Positions 25,074 to 33,965 of a stretch of 64,000 nucleotides of DNA are shown here, one piece after another. The stretch is from Actinoplanes ianthinogenes (GTDB lineage: Bacteria; Actinomycetota; Actinomycetes; Mycobacteriales; Micromonosporaceae), in assembly GCF_018324205.1 (NCBI RefSeq), contig NZ_AP023356.1, positions 9,306,501 to 9,370,500 of the forward strand, given 5' to 3'. Every line of letters begins with the position of its first letter. Position 1 is the first letter of the stretch. Both the position numbers and the translations under genes were made by a program. Below the pieces are notes generated by a model. The model saw only the letters and a program-made list of their open reading frames with translations, was not told the DNA's origin and ran no database searches.

Positions 25074-25768
25074 TCCAGGTCGAGGGCGATCGCGCCGCCG
25101 GCCCCGGCACGCAGCTGCCCGGCCGTGCGCCCGACGTAGGAGCGCAGGGCCCGCGCCAGGTGCGGCTCGTCGAAGTAGTCGAGCTTGGCGACGACCTCGC
25201 CGGCCGCCTCCCCGGCGGCCAGCAGCCGCGCCGCGGCCCTGGCCCGCTCGATCTGCCGGACGGCGCCCCGCGTCAGCCCGGTGACCGCGCGGAACCGGCG
25301 TTCGACCGTGCGGCCCGACACGTCCGTGCGGTGACCCCGCAGCACGTCGGCGACCAGCGGGTCGGGGACCACGACCCCGGCCCGGACCAGACGCGCGACC
25401 AGGGCCTCGGCATCGTCCGGGCCGGGCGTCGCCCAGCGCCGGCCGTCCAGCCGGAACGTCCGGCGGGCGGTGTCGGGCAACACGATGCCGCCGTCGGTCA
25501 GCTCCGGGGTGGACACGAACCGCAGCGAGGTGCCGATGGCGAAGTCGATGCCGGTGAAGGTCGCGCCTTCCGGCACCGGCGCCGTCGTGGTCCGGGTCTC
25601 GGGACCGGTGACCGCCGCGTGCGCCCGGCCGGCCTGCTCCCAGAAGACCAGGCCCCAGCGCACGCAGGCGACCGATGTCATCGCGCTGACCTGCTCGCTC
25701 GCGCACGTCCACACGGCGTCGACCCAGGGTGAGTCGGACCCGCGCGTCGCGAACCGCAGTGCCACCAC
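25055..25768 (-). CDS. AraC-family transcriptional regulator
   Basis: 237 aa. The C-terminal third has the double helix-turn-helix (RRFRAVTGLTRGAVRQIERARAAARLLAAG and VAKLDYFDEPHLARALRSYVGRTAGQLR). The N-terminal part is a small ligand domain (SDSPWVDAVWTC, TGIDFAIGTSLRFV) as in regulators beside RibD-like reductases. Last gene of a minus-strand run MDR-MerR-AraC with 6 and 15 bp gaps. It may act on that operon or on the neighbouring reductase. Confidence 0.88.
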   Translation of the reverse strand: MVALRFATRGSDSPWVDAVWTCASEQVSAMTSVACVRWGLVFWEQAGRAHAAVTGPETRTTTAPVPEGATFTGIDFAIGTSLRFVSTPELTDGGIVLPDTARRTFRLDGRRWATPGPDDAEALVARLVRAGVVVPDPLVADVLRGHRTDVSGRTVERRFRAVTGLTRGAVRQIERARAAARLLAAGEAAGEVVAKLDYFDEPHLARALRSYVGRTAGQLRAGAGGAIALDLDQRLTE

Positions 25769-25774
25769 GGGCGG

Positions 25775-26140
25775 TCAGGTGCTGATCCGGGCCGCGAGCC
25801 GGTCGCGCAGGCCGCTGAGCCGGGCGATCTCCGCGTCCAGGGCGGCGATGCGACGGTTGACGATGCCGGCCGGGCGAGCGCAGGTGCCCGGACCGCCGTA
25901 CGGGGGAAGTTGATCGTCCTCCAGGAGGTCCAAGCGGTCCGCACACGCGCGGATGTCGGCGACGGTGAGCCCCAGGCCGAGCAGCTCCCGGATGACCCGG
26001 ACCCGGTTCAGCTCCCGCGGCCCGTAGACGCGCTGGCCGGTCGGGGTGCGCTCGGGGGCCGGCAGCAGCCCGTTCTCCTCGTAGAAGCGCAGCGCCCGTG
26101 GCGTCGTGCCGGCCGCTGCCGCCGCATCCCCGATCCGCAC
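25775..26140 (-). CDS. MerR-family transcriptional regulator
   Basis: 121 aa. N-terminal winged helix MRIGDAAAAAGTTPRALRFYEENGLLPAPERTPTGQRVYG, then the dimerisation coiled coil with LDAEIARLSGLRDRL. The single Cys pair is far apart, so metal sensing is not obvious. It is sandwiched between the MDR and AraC genes in an apparent operon, and probably regulates the upstream MDR promoter. Confidence 0.92.
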   Translation of the reverse strand: MRIGDAAAAAGTTPRALRFYEENGLLPAPERTPTGQRVYGPRELNRVRVIRELLGLGLTVADIRACADRLDLLEDDQLPPYGGPGTCARPAGIVNRRIAALDAEIARLSGLRDRLAARIST

Positions 26141-26155
26141 CCGGAGGCCCCCGTC

Positions 26156-27112
26156 CTAGGTCAGCGTCACCACCACGGTCCCGAAGTGGCGGCCCGCCCA
26201 CACGTCCCGCAAAGCTTGCGGCGCCTGCTCGATGCCGTCCACCAGCACGTGCGGGAACTCGATTCTGCCAGCGGAGAGCCATTCCGCGAAGCGCGCGTCC
26301 CACTCGGCGCGCACCTCGGCGTCGCCGCCCGCGCTGTAGCCGGTCATCGTGATCTGCTTGAGGATCACCTGGTAGGAGTCGATCTCCACCGGCCCGGTGG
26401 TGCCGCTGCCGTGCTGGGCGAGCTGCCCGGAGAGCGCCCCGACCAGCGCGAACCGGGCGGACCGGTTGGCCGCGGCGATCGCCGCCCGCAGGTCGCCGCC
26501 GCCGACGTTGTCGAAGAGGACGTCGACGCCGTCCGGGGCGGCTTTCGCCAGCTGCTCGTCCAGCGGCCGGGTGACCACCGCGTCGTAGCCGAGCTCCCGC
26601 ATCCGCTCGGCCTTCCACGCCGAGCCGGTGCTGCCGACCACCCGCCCGGCGCCCAGCAGCCGGGCGATCTGCCCGGCCATGGTGCCGACCGAGCCCGCGC
26701 CGCCGGAGACGAACACCGTGTCCCCGGGCCGGATCGGGGCGGCCCGGGTGAGCGCGCCGTACGCGGTGGTGCCCTGCGCGAAGTGCGCGACCGGGTCCGG
26801 CAGGGCGGGGCTGACCGGATCGATCTCGGACACCGGGACCGCCGCGTACTCCCGCCAGCCGCGCATGTGCCGGACCAGGGCACCGGCGTCCGGCCCGCCG
26901 ACGATCTCACCGATCGCCGGCCCGAACAGGGTGTCGCCCGGCCGCAGCGCGGGCAGCGGCGCGCCCGGCACGCCGCCGGCCAGCAGTGTCCGCAACGCGG
27001 CGAACACGGTGAACCAGCGGTTGCGGACGAGCACCTCGCCCGGCCCCGGCTCGGGCAGGCCGGCCCGCACGACGGCCGGCTCACCGGTGGGTGCCACTCG
27101 GATCTCACGCAT
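26156..27112 (-). CDS. Medium-chain NADP-dependent oxidoreductase (curcumin/alkenal reductase-like)
   Basis: 318 aa from ATG 27112, supported by AAGGAAA upstream; the longer frame has no homology-like sequence before it. PEPGPGEVLVRN start, AQGTTAYGALTR, nucleotide-binding VFVSGGAGSVGTMAGQIARLLGAGRVVGSTGS and FDNVGGGDLRAAI identify the zinc-free MDR group that reduces activated double bonds. The promoter at 27144-27165 has ACGTA and TACGT arms that could serve the adjacent MerR protein. Confidence 0.9.
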   Translation of the reverse strand: MREIRVAPTGEPAVVRAGLPEPGPGEVLVRNRWFTVFAALRTLLAGGVPGAPLPALRPGDTLFGPAIGEIVGGPDAGALVRHMRGWREYAAVPVSEIDPVSPALPDPVAHFAQGTTAYGALTRAAPIRPGDTVFVSGGAGSVGTMAGQIARLLGAGRVVGSTGSAWKAERMRELGYDAVVTRPLDEQLAKAAPDGVDVLFDNVGGGDLRAAIAAANRSARFALVGALSGQLAQHGSGTTGPVEIDSYQVILKQITMTGYSAGGDAEVRAEWDARFAEWLSAGRIEFPHVLVDGIEQAPQALRDVWAGRHFGTVVVTLT

Positions 27113-27254
27113 GACGGGTTTCCTTCGACGCTCGCAGGGAGCAGAAACGTAAACCTTTCCCCGTACGTCAGAGGCAAGCTTCTTCTGGTTCCGTGTGAGC
27201 CCCGTCTCATGTAACGCTGGCATCGACAACCGTCATCAACCGGGGGTGGACACG

Positions 27255-28418
27255 ATGCGGATCCGCGGAGCCCTGACAGCCTTACTCGTCACCGGGGCGG
27301 TGCTCGCCGTACCCGAGATCGCCCGGGCGGACTCGCCGCCCCCGGCCCGGGTGGTGTCCCGCTACGAGACGGCCAGCGGCAACACCCTCGGCCGTGACTG
27401 CGGGTTCAGCGCGCCGATCCCGTCGGCGAGCGGGCAGGCACTGTGGACGTTCTGCGACACCGCGGTCGTGAACCCGGCCGGCACCGTGATCGGGTTCATC
27501 GGCGGGTCGACCGCCGCGCGCGGCTCCTACACCGCCGGGCAGGTGCCCAGCACGCTGAGCGAGCTGCCCACCCCGCCCGCCGCGCCGGCCGTGCCGAGCA
27601 CCCGCGGGCCCGCGCCGTTCCTGCCCACCCCGTCCGGGCTGGTGCTGCCCGGCACCACCACCGCCTGCGGCACGAGCGGGACCGACTCGTACGCCGCCTC
27701 CTGGATCACCGGCCTCACCCGCGGGCCGAACCGGACCATCAGCGGGCGCAGCGGCTCGTCGCTGCTGTTCCTGACCTACACGAACGTCTGCGTGTACAAC
27801 AAGGCGTGGACCACGCAGAGCTACGGGGTCACGTTCTACGACCCGGCGACCAACCAGCTGGTCGGGCCGGCGACCGTGTTCCCCCGGCCGGCCTCCGGTG
27901 AGCTGCCCTGGCAGCGCCGTCTCGGCTCGCCGACCTTCGCCGCCGACGGCTACCTGTACCTTTACACCTTCTTGTGTACGTCCTCGGCCTTCGGTGCCTG
28001 CGGTGACGGCACCGTCGTGCTGGCCCGCACCCCGTGGTCGGCCAGCGCGGGCTGGTCCACCGCGAGCAGCTACCGGTACTGGACCGGCTCCGCCTGGTCG
28101 GCGGATCCGGCGGCGGCCACCTCGGCACTGCCGGGCGCGCGCCCGTTCGGGGTCGACGTGCGGGTCTTCCCGGGCCGCGGCTACGTCGCGATCGAGCAGA
28201 CCACGATCGCCGGCCACTACCGCGTGTGGAACGCCGCCGCGCCGACCGGCCCGTGGACGGCCGGCGCCGAAGCCGTCCTGCCCGGCTGCGCCAGCACCAC
28301 GAAGAGCTGGTGCTACGCCTTCATCGGGCACCCCGAGCTGAGCACGTCGACGTCGCTGTTCATCTCCCACTACCACCCGGACGACAATCATGTCCGGGTC
28401 GTCGCCGTTCCCTGGTAA
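27255..28418 (+). CDS. Secreted beta-propeller-like protein (DUF4185-like), function unknown
   Basis: 387 aa from ATG 27255, where a signal peptide (about 1-26, EIARA) begins. The mature part has propeller features (repeated W/Y strands such as GYLYLYTFLCTS, SAGWSTASSYRYW, RGYVAIEQTT, HYHPDDNHVRVVAVPW) and reminds me of DUF4185 or GH43/68-like folds. No catalytic triad could be assigned. Monocistronic, ending at a bidirectional hairpin shared with the convergent DUF4352 gene. Confidence 0.6.
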   Translation: MRIRGALTALLVTGAVLAVPEIARADSPPPARVVSRYETASGNTLGRDCGFSAPIPSASGQALWTFCDTAVVNPAGTVIGFIGGSTAARGSYTAGQVPSTLSELPTPPAAPAVPSTRGPAPFLPTPSGLVLPGTTTACGTSGTDSYAASWITGLTRGPNRTISGRSGSSLLFLTYTNVCVYNKAWTTQSYGVTFYDPATNQLVGPATVFPRPASGELPWQRRLGSPTFAADGYLYLYTFLCTSSAFGACGDGTVVLARTPWSASAGWSTASSYRYWTGSAWSADPAAATSALPGARPFGVDVRVFPGRGYVAIEQTTIAGHYRVWNAAAPTGPWTAGAEAVLPGCASTTKSWCYAFIGHPELSTSTSLFISHYHPDDNHVRVVAVPW

Positions 28419-28434
28419 CCAAACCTGAAAGCGG

Positions 28435-28464
28435 GGGAGCCCCGATCGGACGGCCGGGGCTCCC
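28435..28464. terminator. Bidirectional terminator between convergent genes
   Basis: Perfect 10-bp arms GGGAGCCCCG and CGGGGCTCCC with a 10-nt loop, placed between stops at 28418 and 28473. Confidence 0.8.
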
Positions 28465-28472
28465 ACCCGCCG

Positions 28473-29288
28473 CTACGCCGCAGTCCAGGACCCGGCGGTC
28501 GCAGCGCCGAGGCCGCCCGGGGCCCATTCCAGGCTGCCGGCCTTGCCGCTGGTGTCGAAGGCGATCTTCCCGGCCCGCTTCTGTCCGGCGCGTAGCGAGT
28601 TGGTGGAGTCCAGCTGCGGTTCGGCGCAGCCGGAGAACACACCGGACAGGCTGTTCGCGGTGGTGCCGTCACCGCTGACGAAGGTGAAGTCGAGCGGGTT
28701 GACGCTGCCGGTGCCGGACAGCTGGGTCACCACGACGTCCACGACGACGTACTTGCCCTGCTCCGGCGCCGGTGCGAAACCACCGCACCCGGCGGCGTAG
28801 GCCTTCACCGAGCGCAGCGTCGCCCGCTGCTCGCTGCCACCGTCCCGGACGGTGATCGCCGACCCGACCGGCACGTTGAACGTGTCCCCGCCGGCGGTCG
28901 CCGGAGCCTTGTCGCCGGGCTCCTCGGTCGTCGGCTCCGTATCGGTGGCGTCCGTTGCCGGCACGGTCGCCGCGGGACCGGCGGCCGTGGGCTTCCGCGG
29001 CGGATCGGTCCTGCCGGGCAGGACGATCAGAGCCACGAGCAGCGACACGAACGCCGCCCCCACGATCCACAACCACGGCCCGCGCCCGCCCTTGACCGGC
29101 GGCTGCCCGAACCCGGATCCGGGTGGCCCGTACCCGGCCGGCGGTGGCCCATACCCGGCCGGCGGCCCGTACCCCGCCGCGGGCGGCCCGTACCCGGCTG
29201 GCGGCGGGCCGGGCGGTCCCGGCTGCGGCGGCACCGGCGGTGGCCCGTAGCCCGGACGCGGCGGGTGGTGACGCGGGTCGTAGGACAT
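28473..29288 (-). CDS. Membrane-anchored DUF4352-like protein with Gly-Tyr-Pro repeats
   Basis: 271 aa from ATG 29288. The cytoplasmic N-terminus (1-70) is a low-complexity tract built of repeated AGYGPP units. One TM helix (about 73-92, WLWIVGAAFVSLLVALIVL) leads to a Thr/Pro linker and an outside beta-rich domain (about 130-271) ending in GKIAFDTSGKAGSLEW, typical of DUF4352/TRF2-like domains. Function unknown. These proteins are often surface or stress related in actinobacteria. Confidence 0.8.
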   Translation of the reverse strand: MSYDPRHHPPRPGYGPPPVPPQPGPPGPPPAGYGPPAAGYGPPAGYGPPPAGYGPPGSGFGQPPVKGGRGPWLWIVGAAFVSLLVALIVLPGRTDPPRKPTAAGPAATVPATDATDTEPTTEEPGDKAPATAGGDTFNVPVGSAITVRDGGSEQRATLRSVKAYAAGCGGFAPAPEQGKYVVVDVVVTQLSGTGSVNPLDFTFVSGDGTTANSLSGVFSGCAEPQLDSTNSLRAGQKRAGKIAFDTSGKAGSLEWAPGGLGAATAGSWTAA

Positions 29289-29494
29289 CGTGCGGAACTC
29301 CCAGGACTGGGCGCAGGGGACCGGGCCGGCGGCCGAGCCCCAGTCCGGTGACACCCGGCCGCACCGGTCCCAACCGGCCGGCGTCGCGACCGGCGATGGG
29401 CCGATCCGGTGTCAACGAGCGACGTTCGGCTGAGCAATGCCCGGAACGGGTGACGGGCGGCAGTCATCGCCGCCGACCGATTAGCATCCGCGAC

Positions 29495-30430
29495 ATGATC
29501 GCGACGGTGCTGAAGCGACTCGGCCTCACCTCCGACGATCCGGTCGCCGGCCTGGAATCCCGCTCCGGCGCCGGAATCCACCCGGTGCGCACCGCGGCCG
29601 GCACCCCGGCCTTCCTCAAGGTGACCCCCGCGGCGCTCGGCCCGGAGGCCCGCGCCGCCGCCGAGCGCGAGCTGCGCTTCTACCGCGAGATCGCGCCGGC
29701 CGTCCCGCTCCGGACACCGCGGTTGCTCGACGTCGCCGAGTACGTCGACGCAAGAGCCGCCGCGAGCGCTGCCGGAAGCAACGATGAAGGCGCCGACGAG
29801 CGAGCCGGCGGTCTGGCGCTGCTGCTGGAGGCCGCCGGAACGACCCGCGACGTGCGGTCGTGGACACCGGACCTGTGGACCACACTCGGTCGCGACCTGG
29901 CCGCGCTGCACGACATCCCGCTGCCGGCCACCTGGCCCCGGCCGGACGCCCTGACCGACGCGCTCACCGAGCCGGACCTGCCCACGACCGAGCGTTTCTG
30001 GGCCGCGACCCTGCCCCGCACCGCCGACCTGATCGCCGCCCGCGACAGCCTGGCGGAGGCGATGGCAGCGGTCCCGCCCGCCTTCGTCCACGGTGACTGC
30101 CACACCGGCAACCTCGTGGTCGCCGGCGACACCCTGATCTTCCTCGACTGGCAGGTCTGCGGACCCGGCCGCCCCACCACCGACCTGGCGTTCCCGGCCG
30201 TCCGCGCCACCCCGGCCGGCGTCGCCGCGCCCACCGGACTGATCGACGCCTACCTGCGGCACCGCCGGCTCGACCGAGCGAGCCTGAACCTGGCGCTGCT
30301 CGCCGAAGAGCTCAGCACCTACGTCTTCCAGTGGCCGCCGTTCGCCGCCTACAACACCCGGAAGGGGATCGATCGGGTACGCCACCGTGCCGCCCACCTG
30401 GCAACCCGCTGGTTCGCGGAGACATGCTGA
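29495..30430 (+). CDS. Aminoglycoside phosphotransferase (APH)-family kinase
   Basis: 311-aa eukaryotic-kinase-like enzyme. FLKVTPAAL contains the ATP Lys, HGDCHTGNLVV the catalytic loop and FLDWQ the metal-binding Asp (DFG equivalent). The substrate may be an antibiotic or a metabolite; the sequence does not tell. ATG 29495 was preferred because TAGCAT ends seven bases upstream (leaderless-type promoter) and conserved sequence starts there. Overlaps the TauE-like gene by 7 bp. Confidence 0.85.
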   Translation: MIATVLKRLGLTSDDPVAGLESRSGAGIHPVRTAAGTPAFLKVTPAALGPEARAAAERELRFYREIAPAVPLRTPRLLDVAEYVDARAAASAAGSNDEGADERAGGLALLLEAAGTTRDVRSWTPDLWTTLGRDLAALHDIPLPATWPRPDALTDALTEPDLPTTERFWAATLPRTADLIAARDSLAEAMAAVPPAFVHGDCHTGNLVVAGDTLIFLDWQVCGPGRPTTDLAFPAVRATPAGVAAPTGLIDAYLRHRRLDRASLNLALLAEELSTYVFQWPPFAAYNTRKGIDRVRHRAAHLATRWFAETC

Positions 30431-31140
30431 CCCTGGCCATCGCCTCCGCCGCCGCGTTCGCGCTGGCGGTGCTCTCCGCGGTAGCCGGGTTCGGCGGCGG
30501 CGTCCTGCTCCTGCCGGTCTTCACCGCGCTGTTCGGCTTGCGCATGGCCGTACCGATGCTGACCGTGACCCAACTGTCGAGCAACGCCTTCCGCGTCTGG
30601 CTCAACCGGCACGACCTGCGCTGGCGGCTGGTCGGCTGGTTCGCCCTCGGCGCGGTCCCGCTCGCCGTCACCGGCGGCCTGCTGCTGGCCCGCGCCCCAC
30701 TCGGCGCCCTCCACCGGCTGCTCGGGGTGTTCCTGATCGGCGTGGTCATCTGGCGCCGAGTCACCCCGCACCCGCGCAAACCCGCCGATCCCAGCTTCGC
30801 CGCGGTCGGCGCGGCCTCCGGCCTGGGTTCCGCGCTACTGGGCTCGGTCGGCCCGCTGACCGCCCCGTTCTTCCTGGCCTACGGCCTGACGCGGGCCGCC
30901 TACATCGGCACCGAGGCGGCCGGCGCCCTCACCATGCACCTCTCCAAGATCGCCGCGTACGGCGCCGGGGACCTGCTCACCAGAGAGGTCCTTGTGTACG
31001 GCGCCGCGCTCACGCCGGCCACCCTGGCCGGCGCCTGGGCGGGCAGGAGGATCGTCGGACGACTCAGCGACCGCGTCTTCGTCCTCCTGGTGGAGGCCGG
31101 GCTGCTCGTCGCCGGCCTCCTGTTCCTCATCGGCGGGTGA
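30424..31140 (+). CDS. TauE/SafE-family membrane transporter
   Basis: 238 aa, about eight hydrophobic helices, with the family block FALAVLSAVAGFGGGVLLLP near the N-terminus and its pseudo-repeat GLGSALLGSVGPLTAPFFL in the second half. Family members export sulfite or organosulfonates and related anions. ATG 30424 lies inside the kinase stop (ATGCTGA), so the two proteins are translationally coupled, an unexplained pairing. Confidence 0.88.
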   Translation: MLTLAIASAAAFALAVLSAVAGFGGGVLLLPVFTALFGLRMAVPMLTVTQLSSNAFRVWLNRHDLRWRLVGWFALGAVPLAVTGGLLLARAPLGALHRLLGVFLIGVVIWRRVTPHPRKPADPSFAAVGAASGLGSALLGSVGPLTAPFFLAYGLTRAAYIGTEAAGALTMHLSKIAAYGAGDLLTREVLVYGAALTPATLAGAWAGRRIVGRLSDRVFVLLVEAGLLVAGLLFLIGG

Positions 31141-32098
31141 CCACCCGGGTCAGCACCGCCACGCCGCTCAACGCCGTCGCCGCGATCGCGCTCAGCACCA
31201 GAACCAGCACATAGGGATCCACGATCTCGACCCGGCTCTCCGCGACGTGCTGACCGTCGAGGGCGTGCGGCGTGATGTCCGGGATGAGGTTGTCCGGCGC
31301 CCACCGTGCCAGCACCACCACCGCGAAGAAGATCAGCGCCATCGTGGCCGCCGTCGCGAGCAGCCCGGCCAGCAGGCTCCCGGCCGTGGCCCGCGCGTTC
31401 GCCAGCACCGCGCCGACCGCCGCCAGCCCGGCGAACCCGAGCGCCCACCCGGCCGACGGCGGTATCGGCGGAGCGAACGTCACGACGGTCAGCCAGCCGA
31501 GCGTCGCCACCACGGCGCTGCCGAGGCCGCTGAGCAGGACCCGCCCGGTGGCCACCGACCGCCTCGAGAACACCGCCGCCGCCCCGATCAGGAAGCTGGC
31601 CGCGATCGTCGTCAGCGTCAGCACCCCGATCCCGTCGTCGGCCGCCTCCAGAGTGGCCGGACGCGCGTGCGCCACCGCGACCACGGCGATCACGGCGGCA
31701 CCCAGATAACCGCCGCTGCGCAGCAGCCAGGCGGTGACGCTGTCCCCGGTCGGTCCGAACATCCCGGTCCGGCGCGCCTGCCAGCACACCGCCGCGAGAA
31801 TCGACACCAGGGCCGACAGGACCAGGGTCAGCGCCGGATAGTCCCCGGCCGCGGCCCAGGCCAGCACCGTCCCGAGCGTCCCGAGCACCACCACCAGATG
31901 CACGGTGCCGCGCAGCAGGTGCACCTGTCCGGCCGCGGTCCGCAGGCAGCCGAGGGCAAAGCTCCACCGCTCGCCAGGCTCGGTGACAGCGGCCAACTCG
32001 GCCCGCATCGCCTGGCCCCACTCCGCACGCCCGGCCGGCAGCCGGCGCACGGTCGCCGCGAGCAACCGAGCCGGCCGGTCCTGATCAGTCGCGGTCAT
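31127..32098 (-). CDS. Multi-pass membrane protein paired with PadR regulator
   Basis: 323 aa with about seven to eight TM segments after a soluble 55-residue N-terminus (RLLAATVRRLPAGRAEWGQAMRAELAAV) that resembles the prefix domain seen in actinobacterial membrane proteins encoded next to PadR genes. AGGAGG is four bases before ATG 32098, which overlaps the PadR stop. Function unknown; probably a stress- or envelope-related membrane component under PadR control. Its 3' end overlaps the convergent TauE gene by 14 bp. Confidence 0.75.
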   Translation of the reverse strand: MTATDQDRPARLLAATVRRLPAGRAEWGQAMRAELAAVTEPGERWSFALGCLRTAAGQVHLLRGTVHLVVVLGTLGTVLAWAAAGDYPALTLVLSALVSILAAVCWQARRTGMFGPTGDSVTAWLLRSGGYLGAAVIAVVAVAHARPATLEAADDGIGVLTLTTIAASFLIGAAAVFSRRSVATGRVLLSGLGSAVVATLGWLTVVTFAPPIPPSAGWALGFAGLAAVGAVLANARATAGSLLAGLLATAATMALIFFAVVVLARWAPDNLIPDITPHALDGQHVAESRVEIVDPYVLVLVLSAIAATALSGVAVLTRVVTRR

Positions 32099-32412
32099 CA
32101 CGCCTCCTGGAGCCGGGAAGGTCCGACGGCACCGCGCGGAGCCGCCTCCGCGGTGACCTCAGCCGCCCACCGCAGGCCATCCCCGGTCAACCGATAGAGA
32201 TGTCGCGGCGGCCGTCCCGGCGAGGGCTCCGACTCCCAGCTGGACTCCAGCAGCCCCCGATCGTGCAACCGCACCAGAATCGGATAGAGCGAGCCCGCCT
32301 TCAGCCCGACCTGCTGACCCAGCTCATACCCATAACGCCACACGCTCGGCTCCTCGGCCAGCGCTCCGAGCACCAGGATCGTCTGCGCCGAGGGGCGCCG
32401 GGCTCTCACCAT
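32098..32412 (-). CDS. PadR-family transcriptional regulator
   Basis: 104-aa small PadR protein (subfamily 2): TILVLGALAEEPSVWRYGYELGQQVGLKAGSLYPILVRLHDRGLL is the winged helix, PPRHLYRLTGDGLRW the wing. It lacks the long C-terminal coiled coil. First gene of a two-gene operon with the membrane protein. A short inverted repeat just upstream may be its operator. Confidence 0.93.
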   Translation of the reverse strand: MVRARRPSAQTILVLGALAEEPSVWRYGYELGQQVGLKAGSLYPILVRLHDRGLLESSWESEPSPGRPPRHLYRLTGDGLRWAAEVTAEAAPRGAVGPSRLQEA

Positions 32413-32420
32413 GGGCGTAA

Positions 32421-32436
32421 CTCTATATAGGTAGAG
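32421..32436. promoter_or_regulatory. Candidate PadR operator/promoter
   Basis: CTCTA-N6-TAGAG, 9 bp before the PadR start, in an AT-rich patch (TATATAG) that could also serve as the -10 region. Confidence 0.5.
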
Positions 32437-32456
32437 AACGAGCGCCCATCACCCGT

Positions 32457-32975
32457 TCAGCCGGTGACCGCGCTCGTGATCCGCCGCGCGGCCTCGTCCG
32501 GCGTGAGACGGGTGGTGTCCACAACCTCCGCCTCGGCGTGCAGCCACGTCCGGGCCGCCTCCGCGTAAGGCTCCAGGTAGGCCAGTCGAAACGGCGACGG
32601 GACGGGATGGGCCGCCGAGATGCGCTCCCGCAGAGTGTCCTGATCGGCGTGCAGGACGAAGTGCCGCACCGGGATCCCGCGCTCGGCGAGACCCGCGCTG
32701 ATCTCCCGCCAATACTGTTCGACCAGGACGGTCATCGGCATCACCAGCGTGCCGCCGGTGTAGTCGAGCACCCGCCGTGCGGTCTCCACGACCAGATGCC
32801 GCCACGGCGGCCAGTGCTGGAAGTTGTCCGTCGCAGGGAGGCCGGGCGTGATGTCCATCAGCGTCTCGCCGACCTTCTCGGCGTCGAGCACCCGGGAGTC
32901 CGGAACCAGCTTCTGCACGATCGCACCGGTCGTCGTCTTGCCGACGCCGTGGGTTCCGTTGATCCACACGATCAC
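32457..32975 (-). CDS. P-loop ATP-binding protein similar to tunicamycin-resistance protein TmrB
   Basis: 172 aa. Walker A is GTHGVGKTT at residues 7-15. The blocks VWINGTHGVGKT, LPATDNFQHWPPWR and GTLVMPMTVLVEQYW line up with Bacillus TmrB (INGAFGSGKT, DDFQSYPLWR, LIVPMTIVHPEYF) as I remember it. A small membrane-associated or cytosolic kinase-like protein; the resistance role is not proven here. GTG 32975 is the start. A 23-nt element shared with another promoter lies 13 bp upstream. Confidence 0.8.
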   Translation of the reverse strand: MIVWINGTHGVGKTTTGAIVQKLVPDSRVLDAEKVGETLMDITPGLPATDNFQHWPPWRHLVVETARRVLDYTGGTLVMPMTVLVEQYWREISAGLAERGIPVRHFVLHADQDTLRERISAAHPVPSPFRLAYLEPYAEAARTWLHAEAEVVDTTRLTPDEAARRITSAVTG

Positions 32976-32987
32976 GGCGTCAGGGTA

Positions 32988-33010
32988 GTGCTCCGGGCGT
33001 ACCGAAAGCT
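32988..33010 (-). repeat. 23-nt dispersed promoter-proximal element, copy 1
   Basis: On the minus strand, upstream of the TmrB-like gene. It matches 35407-35429 at 21 of 23 positions (core TTTCGGTACGCCC then GAGCAC). Same orientation relative to the downstream gene. Confidence 0.5.
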
Positions 33011-33074
33011 TGTTCTTTCAGCACCGATTCGGCGCAGGAGAAGCGCCTGGCGAGCCTCTGTGAGACTTCTCCGG

Positions 33075-33926
33075 GTGAGCTACCCATCGCTGGACACCTC
33101 GCGGGCCGCTGCCGCCGTGGCGCACGTGCGGAACCTGGCCCGAGGTCAGCGGATCGATCCGTCATGGCGGGTGACGGTGCACTTTCACCCCGACCGCCTT
33201 GTCGATGACATGACCATCCTGCGCGCGATGGCCACCGACGGCCGTTACCGCTCGCAGTTCGAGACCGGCACGAGCAACGGAGGGCTGAGTTGCCACACCG
33301 GCGGAGACCGCTGGCGCTGGGAAAGTCGTCTCTTCGGCGGCGCCTACGACGACGCCCCACCGGCGGCGCGCCCGGTCTACGGCTCGTTGAACCACCGACA
33401 CCGGCCAGCAGGCGGCTCACCCCGATTCGGTTCGGCTCACCTGCGTCTGAACGTGGCCACCCTGGCGCGCACCACCTTCTGCTACCCCGACAGCGTCTTT
33501 GAGCCCGTCGAGGTGGGCACCGCTGACCGCTGCGCTCTGGCCGACCTCGCCGATGCCGACGACAAGGAACCGCTCGACGACTACGTCGAGGCACATGTCC
33601 ATGGGGGCGTTGTCCTCGCCCGTGACGTCGAGGCTCTGGTGTTGGACCCCTGTTTCCGTGACACCGAGGTCGAGGCTGACGCGCACCTGCTCGGCGTGCC
33701 CGTGCAATGGCACCACGGCTTTCGCGCCCGCATCGATGACATCGCCGCTCACCCCGGCTACCGCGGCCCCGACATCGTCGTGGCCGCCGCCCTCATCGCT
33801 CGGGAGGGCATCCTGGACGCCCGCATCATCGGTGCCGCCGTCCGTGAAGGGCTCTTCGACGAGCAATCCCTCAAACGCGTCTGGCACTGCACCGCGCGCT
33901 TCGGACACCCCGACATCCGGCCCTGA
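33075..33926 (+). CDS. DUF3626-family protein
   Basis: 283 aa, cytosolic, function unknown. VTVHFHPDR, YRSQFETGTSNGGLS, FGSAHLRLN, FCYPDSV and YVEAHVHGGV are blocks of DUF3626 as I recall it, with many conserved His residues that might bind metal or form an active site. GTG 33075 fits the family start (AAVAHVRNLA follows), but GTG 33060 is also possible. Neither has a strong ribosome binding site. Base composition is slightly lower in GC than the neighbours. Confidence 0.72.
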   Translation: MSYPSLDTSRAAAAVAHVRNLARGQRIDPSWRVTVHFHPDRLVDDMTILRAMATDGRYRSQFETGTSNGGLSCHTGGDRWRWESRLFGGAYDDAPPAARPVYGSLNHRHRPAGGSPRFGSAHLRLNVATLARTTFCYPDSVFEPVEVGTADRCALADLADADDKEPLDDYVEAHVHGGVVLARDVEALVLDPCFRDTEVEADAHLLGVPVQWHHGFRARIDDIAAHPGYRGPDIVVAAALIAREGILDARIIGAAVREGLFDEQSLKRVWHCTARFGHPDIRP

Positions 33927-33965
33927 CGACCGTACGCTCACGCCGGCAGCCCGCATCGTGGAGGT

